A stretch of 9,026 bases of DNA from Hungatella sp. UBA3402 (GTDB taxonomy: Bacteria > Bacillota > Clostridia > Lachnospirales > Lachnospiraceae): positions 1 through 9,026 of the forward strand of contig DEPC01000244.1 in NCBI GenBank assembly GCA_002358555.1, written 5' to 3'. Positions 1 through 5,026 of the stretch are shown here, one piece after another. The translations under genes were made by a program, and so were the position numbers. Position 1 is the stretch's first letter, and each line of letters begins with the position of its first letter. The notes beneath the pieces are model-generated. The model ran no database searches. It was not told the origin of the DNA and saw only the letters and a list, made by a program, of their open reading frames with translations.

Positions 1-231
1 AAACTGGTTTAGTACAGGAGTTGTTCCATTCGTTTCTTCTTGAATTGCCACATCATACCGCAAAGTATCCAAACAGATGAAAAGAATATCTCGTTCTCCT
101 ATTATAGTTCCCATATCAACAGAAGGTCTTCTCTGTCTATTAGAAGAAGCAAACAGGCGAAACGGAACCTCCTCTGTTTTCTTTTTTTCTTTTTCTTGTT
201 CCTCTTGGTCTGTTATTTGCAAGTTTTCCAT
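1..231 (-). CDS. STM4013/SEN3800-family hydrolase, N-terminal part (cut by window edge)
   Basis: Only the first 77 codons are present; the reading frame stays open to base 1. Residues 41-60 contain IIGERDILFICLDTLRYD, which I recognise as the opening strand and metal-site region of the STM4013/SEN3800 hydrolases. Those belong to the alkaline-phosphatase/sulfatase superfamily; D55 and T56 sit where a metal ligand and nucleophile neighbour would be. Before this lies a highly charged, Glu/Lys-rich leader (residues 8-21) that looks disordered. The ATG at 231-229 has GGAG at 240-237 a few bases upstream. The gene begins inside the end of the STM4014-like ATP-grasp gene (19-bp overlap), so the two are probably translationally coupled. 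The family call rests on a short but characteristic segment and on the two matching neighbours. Substrate is unknown, and the catalytic core lies outside the window. Confidence 0.8.
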   Translation of the reverse strand, partial: MENLQITDQEEQEKEKKKTEEVPFRLFASSNRQRRPSVDMGTIIGERDILFICLDTLRYDVAIQEETNGTTPVLNQF

Positions 232-1379
232 AGCCACTCCTTCATCATCTCTGCCTGATGGCGATAGATGATATTGTTATCATAAATATCTTGGTAAATC
301 AAGTCACCCTGCCCATTCATCTCAATAATCCTTGGACGCAAACTTCCTTTTTCTAGCAGAATATCGATTCCTATACTTCTTAATCCTGGATAACATTCGG
401 CGGCCTGCCTGCACAGCTTAAACACAGAATCCATAGTTTTGGAGGTAAGGCCAAGCTCCTGCCATCTTAGCGGATGATTGTTTAAGTGAAGGTTTGTGAT
501 AGGGCCTGAGGAAAGACGGGCTAAGACAAAATCTACCTGCCCATCTTGGACAACTGCCCTCAAGTCATAGGAAAATCCTTTATATTCTGCCTTTGCATAC
601 CATCGTTCCACCACAGAGTCCAAGCGAAGAAGTTTCTCCACTATGGAAATCACCTGGTTTCTGTCTGAAAATCGCCGAAGTCGTTTTGTATTCACCAGAT
701 GTCCTGTAAAATCATCCAAAATTCCACAAGTATAAAGAACGGTTTGTCCTGTTTTCGGCTGATAGCGGAGAGCAGCTACCCCTGCTGCCCCAGAGCCCTG
801 AACTGGTTTGATGAATACCTGAAATATCTTACGACAAGACATAAGTTCCAAAAGCTGATGAGCTAAAGGGGTTGTATTTAATTGTCTGCTTTCTTCCGGT
901 TTGCAAATATGGTCTGCCAAAGAGTTCTTTTCTAAGGAAATTTCCATTTCTTCTAATCCTGTTATTTCTTCTGTCACTGGAATTCCTGCTTCCATCAGAT
1001 ATCTTTTGCATCCTCTCTTATCTAACAGACTTATGATATCTTCTGGCTGATTTAAGAAAGAAATATCCCATTGCTCTCCAAGCTTTTTTATCTGCCGAAG
1101 TTCCCCTTCATACCCATAGACTAATGTATTTAACTCCTCCAGACAGCAACTTTCCCATAAAGGAGGGTCTATTTTTAAAAAACTCTTCTCTTTTAAAAAT
1201 TCTTCCTTTTTTAAATTCTCATAGACCGAATTTCTGCAACTGTTCTCTTGTTTCAGGAATTTTTCCCGAAAATCCTTCCACTCCAATAGCCGAATCGTTA
1301 TCCCTGCATCCAGAGCACCTTTTCCCAAATAAATGGTTCGTTTTGTCCCAGGATTTCCTAACAGAATAAGCTGGCTCAT
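213..1379 (-). CDS. STM4014-family ATP-grasp protein
   Basis: This 388-residue protein starts with LILLGNPGTKR (residues 4-14), typical of STM4014 proteins, and has an ATP-grasp-like C-terminal half. Visible elements are FIKPVQGSGAAG (189-200; K191 and the small-residue loop fit nucleotide binding), E259, YDLRAVV (271-277), GIDILL (337-342) and IEMNGQGDL (352-360), where E353 and N355 fit the Mg/ATP ligand positions. ATP-grasp enzymes usually join a carboxylate to an amine or thiol through an acyl-phosphate. The actual substrates here are unknown. The ATG at 1379 overlaps the upstream stop by ATGA and has no strong ribosome site, so translation is probably coupled to the LRR-like gene. Its 3' end overlaps the hydrolase gene by 19 bp. 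Residues 40-70 are a Lys/Glu-rich insert. Fold confidence is high; biochemical role is unassigned. Confidence 0.85.
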   Translation of the reverse strand: MSQLILLGNPGTKRTIYLGKGALDAGITIRLLEWKDFREKFLKQENSCRNSVYENLKKEEFLKEKSFLKIDPPLWESCCLEELNTLVYGYEGELRQIKKLGEQWDISFLNQPEDIISLLDKRGCKRYLMEAGIPVTEEITGLEEMEISLEKNSLADHICKPEESRQLNTTPLAHQLLELMSCRKIFQVFIKPVQGSGAAGVAALRYQPKTGQTVLYTCGILDDFTGHLVNTKRLRRFSDRNQVISIVEKLLRLDSVVERWYAKAEYKGFSYDLRAVVQDGQVDFVLARLSSGPITNLHLNNHPLRWQELGLTSKTMDSVFKLCRQAAECYPGLRSIGIDILLEKGSLRPRIIEMNGQGDLIYQDIYDNNIIYRHQAEMMKEWLWKTCK

Positions 1380-2227
1380 TCTGTCAGCATGGCATTCATC
1401 CAGATTTCACCGTTGTAATCATCTGGCTCATTAGGCTCAGAAGCATCCACTTGTATTGGAAGAGCTTTCAAGTTTGTTACCATCTTCTCTGACATATAGT
1501 GATAATGTACATCTAAAACCTTGATATTAGGATAAGAGGGAAGTTTTTCTAAAAGAAGTGTTCCACCCTTGTCTGAGAGAGTACCATTGGCTAAGTCAAG
1601 AGTTTGAATTTGTTTCATATATTTGCTTTCTAAAATCACTGCTGTCAATTCATCCTGAATCTCACTATCTTCAATTCCCAAATAGGTAAGATTTGGAAAA
1701 TTAGATTTTTCTAATAAAGTTCTAATGGTATCTGCATTGCCATCAAATCCATAATTCTCAACACCGATATAAAGTACAAGTTTTTTTAAATTGGGCAGCT
1801 TAGCTTTTTGAATCTCTTCTATAACATCTGTTGGAAGTCCTCCACAGATTATAGTCAGGGATTCTAATCCTTCATGGCAGATTTCTCCCAGACTTAAATC
1901 ATTGCTTCCCTTAATTGTCAGTTCTTTTAATTGAGGCATAGCTTCCCACAGCTTACTATAATCTCCCTGTAAAATCCAGGACACCTCACATTCCTCATAG
2001 TCCATATCGCCCACAAATAATTTCTCTACATGGGCAAATTTTTCCTTATTTTGTATAATCCCATCCAGAATGTCCTGACAACCATCATCACAGGCCCAGC
2101 CCCAGCTTCCGATAACCAAATCTGTCACCTTCGGAAAGTCCGAATCATTTAAAATATCTTCTACCATAGTAGAAGCACCTTTGCCTTCAACATCATAATC
2201 ATAAGTATACTTTTTTGTTATTCCCAT
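1376..2227 (-). CDS. STM4015-family leucine-rich-repeat-like protein
   Basis: A 283-residue acidic protein with no signal peptide or membrane segment, so probably cytoplasmic. Residues 34-43 (VTDLVIGSWG) and 71-85 (FVGDMDYEECEVSWI) are hallmark segments of STM4015 proteins. From about residue 66 it carries irregular leucine-rich-repeat-like units: VEKLFVGDM, LKELTIKGS, LESLTIICGGLP, LKKLVLYIG, LTYLGIEDSEI, IQTLDLANGTL and IKVLDVHYH. Such units normally make a curved binding surface, so a scaffold or substrate-recognition role is plausible but inferred. It is the first gene of a three-gene overlapping run and ends in an ATGA overlap with the ATP-grasp gene. The start is well supported by AGGAGG at 2238-2233, five bases before the ATG, and by a sigma-A-like promoter about 60 bp upstream. 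The family call is firm; the function is not known to me. Confidence 0.87.
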   Translation of the reverse strand: MGITKKYTYDYDVEGKGASTMVEDILNDSDFPKVTDLVIGSWGWACDDGCQDILDGIIQNKEKFAHVEKLFVGDMDYEECEVSWILQGDYSKLWEAMPQLKELTIKGSNDLSLGEICHEGLESLTIICGGLPTDVIEEIQKAKLPNLKKLVLYIGVENYGFDGNADTIRTLLEKSNFPNLTYLGIEDSEIQDELTAVILESKYMKQIQTLDLANGTLSDKGGTLLLEKLPSYPNIKVLDVHYHYMSEKMVTNLKALPIQVDASEPNEPDDYNGEIWMNAMLTE

Positions 2228-2289
2228 AACAACCTCCTGATAAAATGATTAAAAATTTTCTTATATATATTACACTTATTTATTTCTTA

Positions 2290-2318
2290 ATTATACTCTA
2301 CAAATCCATGGAGTACAA
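2290..2318 (-). promoter_or_regulatory. Predicted sigma-A promoter of the STM4015-4014-4013 operon
   Basis: On the minus strand a perfect -10 TATAAT (2295-2290) lies 17 bp downstream of TTGTAC (2318-2313), a half-matching -35. Transcription would start near 2283 and give a leader of about 55 nt before the AGGAGG and ATG at 2227. The spacer contains the 8-bp palindrome TCCATGGA (2305-2312). The site lies directly after the stop of the YczE-like gene, which marks region C as a separate transcription unit, although read-through from upstream is possible because no terminator is visible. Confidence 0.6.
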
Positions 2319-2326
2319 AATAATTT

Positions 2327-2971
2327 TTAAGAATATATTTTTATTCTTGGAGCGATAACTTTTTCTCTGAAGAAACTGACAATAGGTCCTGTAAAAAAGG
2401 CAATAATTACTGTTCCAATCCCAATGACGCTGCCAGTCAGAAAACCTACAACAGTAGAAAAGATATCTAAGCAGACTCTTGCCCATTTGAATTTGATTTT
2501 TCCATGAGAATAATTTTCTATAATTACTCCCAATCGGTCATAAGGAGCAGAACCAAGGTCACAGAACATATAGAGGGCAACACCAAAACATACCACAAAA
2601 ACTCCTAATGTCAGAATCGGAATCTGAATTAAAAGATTTCCAGCTAGTCCTTCAATGGTAATTCCTACTGCTCCAAATGCAAACATAAAAAATTCTACAA
2701 AATATCCCAGCACCAGCATATTTACCAATGCTCCCACACCAAAACTTTTCCTATCCAAGATAAATACAGGGATAAATAATACAATATTAAATATCATCTG
2801 ATATGTACCATAGCTCATTCCCAATTTGCTGCTAACTCCCAAGTTCATGCAAGTATATGGGTCTGTACCAAATCCAGCTAATCGCAACAGACTAATGCCA
2901 AGTCCTAATATCATATTTGCCAAAACCACTAATACAATTCGCATCGCTAAATTTTTATTCTTACTTTCCAT
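2327..2971 (-). CDS. YczE/YyaS/YitT-like integral membrane protein (DUF6198 type)
   Basis: From the ATG at 2971 this is a 214-residue, very hydrophobic protein with about five membrane segments (roughly 11-31, 53-72, 82-102, 113-137 and 168-195). Two related motifs, GFGTDPYT (33-40) and DLGSAPYD (138-145), follow similar hydrophobic stretches. They suggest the internal duplication typical of YczE/YyaS/YitT proteins, whose transport or other role is not established. A longer reading from 3076 would add a basic 35-residue extension overlapping the acetyltransferase gene. I prefer 2971 because it follows that gene's stop by 32 bp, has AAGGA about ten bases upstream, and places the first helix at the usual distance from the N-terminus. 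It appears to be the last gene of the region B operon. No terminator hairpin is evident after its stop. Confidence 0.8.
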   Translation of the reverse strand: MESKNKNLAMRIVLVVLANMILGLGISLLRLAGFGTDPYTCMNLGVSSKLGMSYGTYQMIFNIVLFIPVFILDRKSFGVGALVNMLVLGYFVEFFMFAFGAVGITIEGLAGNLLIQIPILTLGVFVVCFGVALYMFCDLGSAPYDRLGVIIENYSHGKIKFKWARVCLDIFSTVVGFLTGSVIGIGTVIIAFFTGPIVSFFREKVIAPRIKIYS

Positions 2972-3003
2972 ACTCTTTTTATCCTTTATTTTTTGGTTTA
3001 TTT

Positions 3004-3522
3004 TTATTTCTGCATTTTTGATACTTTTTGATAAGCCAAACGCTCCCCGCCGTCCCGCCCTCGAATAAGTCCGCAATATTGAAATCCATTTTTCTTTAGC
3101 AGGTTCTGCATAATCCGATTATCTCGATGAGTATCTATTTTTAAATTGTGACATTGATTCCATGCCCATTCAAGACAGAAAGAGCCTGCTCCTGGCACTG
3201 TTCCATCGGAGGTGATTCGGTGAACCACTCCATAAACATCTTCATTCAGCCATGCACCCTCTCTTATCTCCCTGTAATCTGGATCTTCCCCCATACAGTA
3301 ATAGAAAACTGCAACTATCTTCGCCTCTGCCATACATACAAAAAGATGCTGCTCCTGAATATCATACCTAATTAAATCCTCTGGAGGATAAGATGAAGGC
3401 CATTGAGCAGGGTTGCCATGTTCAGCCATAAATGTTCTGGCTCTTGCATAAAGTTTCATTATTTGGTCTACTTGAATTTCCTTTGCTGGTTTTATTGTAA
3501 GCTGCCCTTTATCAAGCTCCAT
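3004..3522 (-). CDS. GNAT-family N-acetyltransferase
   Basis: A 172-residue soluble protein with the GNAT layout: an N-terminal strand and helix (ITIKPA-like start; residues 15-35), central strands (59-76, HLFVCMAEAKIVAVFYYC), an acetyl-CoA-binding region VHRITSDGTVPGAGSFCLEW (100-119) and the closing motif LKIDTHRDNRIMQNLLKKNG (127-146), common in RimI-like enzymes. The CoA loop is PGAGS rather than the canonical Q/R-x-x-G-x-G/A, a variant I associate with this clostridial subgroup. The family transfers acetyl groups from acetyl-CoA to amines; the acceptor here is unknown. The ATG at 3522 has AGGAG overlapping the stop of the preceding hydrolase gene (12-bp gap), which indicates co-transcription and probable translational coupling. 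Confidence 0.88.
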   Translation of the reverse strand: MELDKGQLTIKPAKEIQVDQIMKLYARARTFMAEHGNPAQWPSSYPPEDLIRYDIQEQHLFVCMAEAKIVAVFYYCMGEDPDYREIREGAWLNEDVYGVVHRITSDGTVPGAGSFCLEWAWNQCHNLKIDTHRDNRIMQNLLKKNGFQYCGLIRGRDGGERLAYQKVSKMQK

Positions 3523-3534
3523 TGCCGTTCTCCT

Positions 3535-4062
3535 CTATCCTTTCTGTTCATTTGATATCTCAATCTGACACATCTTCATCGCTTCTAGGGCATTTTTATG
3601 ACTTTCTGGTGTCACTCCGGCACAACATTGCCCATCTACTATAATAGGAAGCTCTGGAGCCAACGACTTGATAATCATTGCATTAGAAATGACACAGATA
3701 TCTGTACAAAGTCCCACTAATTCTACCCTGTCATAATGGCCATATGCTACATACTTGCCGCAGTCTATAGAACCAAAACCAGTTTTTTCGAAGCGTTTTC
3801 CTTCAAACGCTTCTAGTTTCTCATCGAGCATCCATCCTTTTGTACCCTTAAGACAATGCTTCACTGGAAGTTTTTTTCCCTCCGGAGTGTCTAAATAATT
3901 GTCAAAATGGGTATCTAATGTAAATATCACCTCATTGCCTTCTGCCAGATAAGTCTCTATCTTTTTCTTTACTTTTGGGACAATTTGTACTGCTTCTTTT
4001 GTTCCCAAACTTCCATCAATAAAATCCTTCTGCATATCCACAACTACCAGCAACTTTTTCAT
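3535..4062 (-). CDS. Nicotinamidase/isochorismatase-family cysteine hydrolase
   Basis: A 175-residue protein of the isochorismatase superfamily. The catalytic triad is visible: D9 in VVVDMQKDFIDGSL, K93 in FEKTGFGS, and C123 in GLCTDICV. D50 and H52 in FTLDTHFDNY, with H69 in PVKHC, fit the metal site seen in nicotinamidases, so deamidation of nicotinamide or a similar small amide is the most likely reaction. At 175 residues it is shorter than E. coli-type PncA (about 213), and cysteine hydrolases of this size are often assigned only to family level. The ATG at 4062 has a strong GGAGG seven bases upstream. It lies 37 bp after the PIN-like gene and 12 bp before the acetyltransferase. I assign the family firmly but leave the substrate open and give no gene symbol. 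Confidence 0.88.
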   Translation of the reverse strand: MKKLLVVVDMQKDFIDGSLGTKEAVQIVPKVKKKIETYLAEGNEVIFTLDTHFDNYLDTPEGKKLPVKHCLKGTKGWMLDEKLEAFEGKRFEKTGFGSIDCGKYVAYGHYDRVELVGLCTDICVISNAMIIKSLAPELPIIVDGQCCAGVTPESHKNALEAMKMCQIEISNEQKG

Positions 4063-4099
4063 CTTCTTACCTCCAACAAACTTACCATATCAATGGATG

Positions 4100-4726
4100 T
4101 CATACATCTTTTTGCCAAGCCTTTTGTAATTCATCATAAATATTTTTCATTTGGGGTTTTAAACAGTGGTAAACTTCTCTTCCTATTTCATTTCCAAATT
4201 CTTTCAGCAAAGCAGAATGAATCATTTGAAGCTCCTTGAAATCATAATTTTGCAGAGTTCGGCAAACTCTTTCCAAATATTCATTTGTATGGTAATCTTT
4301 CGGCAATATCTGTGTCATCATTGATTTGAGGCTTTTATATAGTTCTTTTTTATTCTCAGAAGACATTAATTCTGTTTTGCTCACACGCAATACTTCAATT
4401 TCTCTATCACACCAAAATTTAACTACAGCATCATATCCAACATCATTAGATATAATAATATATTCCGACTTAGGCGCTGTTTTAATCAAATAGCCAAGAT
4501 AAGAGACTAGCTGAAAATCTAGCCCATTCTTTCCTGAATAGCAAAGAATCATATCGAATGAAGATGGATACTGCCGTATTATATTTAAGTCTTTATAGGA
4601 AATACCTGGAGAATTTTCTGTATAAAAAAGAATTATAAGGTCTTTTGTATTTTTCTGTGGTAATATCTCTTTCCATGTAGTTCCCACATTCTCAGTATCT
4701 ACAAGATAAACTTTTCTGTTTGCCAC
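4100..4726 (-). CDS. PIN/NYN-like domain protein, putative ribonuclease
   Basis: About 208 residues from the preferred GTG start at 4726. The N-terminal part looks like a PIN/NYN nuclease fold: VYLVDTENVG (first acidic strand), NGLDFQLVSYLGYLI (acidic residue at the head of a helix) and YIIISNDVGYDAVVKFW, giving an Asp/Glu/Asn set at about D10, E12, N13, D70, D95 and D99. These are the usual metal-binding positions of PIN-like RNases. The C-terminal 80 residues are helical with no motif I recognise. An in-frame GTG at 4741 lacks a ribosome site, whereas AGGA at 4736-4733 lies six bases before the GTG at 4726. It is the first gene of the region B operon. PIN-like proteins can be toxins, RNA-processing enzymes or defence factors; no antitoxin-like partner is adjacent. 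The RNA target is unknown. Confidence 0.75.
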   Translation of the reverse strand: MANRKVYLVDTENVGTTWKEILPQKNTKDLIILFYTENSPGISYKDLNIIRQYPSSFDMILCYSGKNGLDFQLVSYLGYLIKTAPKSEYIIISNDVGYDAVVKFWCDREIEVLRVSKTELMSSENKKELYKSLKSMMTQILPKDYHTNEYLERVCRTLQNYDFKELQMIHSALLKEFGNEIGREVYHCLKPQMKNIYDELQKAWQKDV

Positions 4727-4732
4727 CGAAAT

Positions 4733-4736
4733 TCCT
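4733..4736 (-). promoter_or_regulatory. Ribosome binding site that sets the GTG start of the PIN-like gene
   Basis: AGGA (within AAAGGA on the minus strand) lies six bases before the GTG at 4726-4724. It falls inside the longer possible reading from the GTG at 4741, which itself is preceded by pyrimidine-rich sequence with no Shine-Dalgarno match. The shorter start is therefore preferred. Confidence 0.6.
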
Positions 4737-4791
4737 TTCACTATAGGAGTAACCGAATCTCTTAAAATACTCCATATATAGTACCTAAATT

Positions 4792-4819
4792 ATCATACCA
4801 TATTTTGAAAAATTTTCAA
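4792..4819 (-). promoter_or_regulatory. Predicted promoter of the PIN-hydrolase-GNAT-YczE operon
   Basis: On the minus strand TTGAAA (4819-4814) is followed after 16 bp by TATGAT (4797-4792), preceded by TG at the extended -10 position (TGGTATGAT). Both hexamers match the sigma-A consensus at five of six bases. The predicted leader is about 55-60 nt to the GTG at 4726. The -35 is one arm of a perfect 7-bp inverted repeat (4805-4819), which could be an operator. Confidence 0.6.
4805..4819. repeat. Perfect 7-bp inverted repeat overlapping the -35 of the region B promoter
   Basis: TTGAAAA (4805-4811), one central base and TTTTCAA (4813-4819) form a perfect dyad. The right arm contains the predicted -35 element. 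It may be a repressor site or simply AT-rich symmetry; too short to decide. Confidence 0.5.
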
Positions 4820-4876
4820 GCATAAGCCTTTTCTCAAAATTCCAGATAATTTATAGGATAAAAATAAGGCCGCCTC

Positions 4877-4914
4877 AAAAACATTATCTTCTCATATACT
4901 AAAATAATGTTTTT
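4877..4914. terminator. 11-bp perfect inverted repeat, possible bidirectional terminator
   Basis: AAAAACATTAT (4877-4887) and ATAATGTTTTT (4904-4914) are exact reverse complements around a 16-base loop. The T-rich arm reads as a run of five T on either strand, so the transcript would be a stem with a U-rich 3' side. The stem is AT-rich and the U run belongs to the stem, which makes a strong intrinsic terminator doubtful. It lies between the flavoprotein stop and the promoter of region B, where a terminator is expected. The repeat itself is certain; its role is inferred. Confidence 0.45.
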
Positions 4915-4983
4915 AACCCAGCCCAAAATAATTCCTACCTATATATTTACTTTTTCATTTTCCCTGCTTTTACAGCAAATATT

Positions 4984-5000
4984 GAAAAACCAAAGGTTTC
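4984..5000 (-). terminator. Weak hairpin after the flavoprotein stop codon
   Basis: On the minus strand AAACC-TTT-GGTTT (4999-4987) folds into a 5-bp stem with a 3-base loop, followed by TTC. It starts about 27 bases after the stop at 5027. The stem is short, so termination here would be weak or may need the larger inverted repeat further on. Confidence 0.3.
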
Positions 5001-5026
5001 ATAGCCTTGCCTCTTGCTACAAAAGA

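Noticed and set aside
178..200. T-rich run that resembles a terminator tail
   Set aside because: It encodes the Lys/Glu-rich leader of the STM4013-like protein on the minus strand and has no hairpin beside it.
40..271. Two short plus-strand reading frames near the left edge
   Set aside because: They are antisense to the STM4013-like N-terminus and the end of the ATP-grasp gene, whose minus-strand frames have clear family motifs.
2972..3076. Basic 35-residue N-terminal extension of the YczE-like protein
   Set aside because: It overlaps the end of the acetyltransferase gene in another frame, and the 2971 start has better spacing and a ribosome site.
4970..5002. A 10-codon minus-strand reading frame (MKPLVFQYLL) after the flavoprotein stop
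   Set aside because: It is very short, overlaps a weak hairpin, has a poor ribosome site and no following gene that a leader peptide could regulate.
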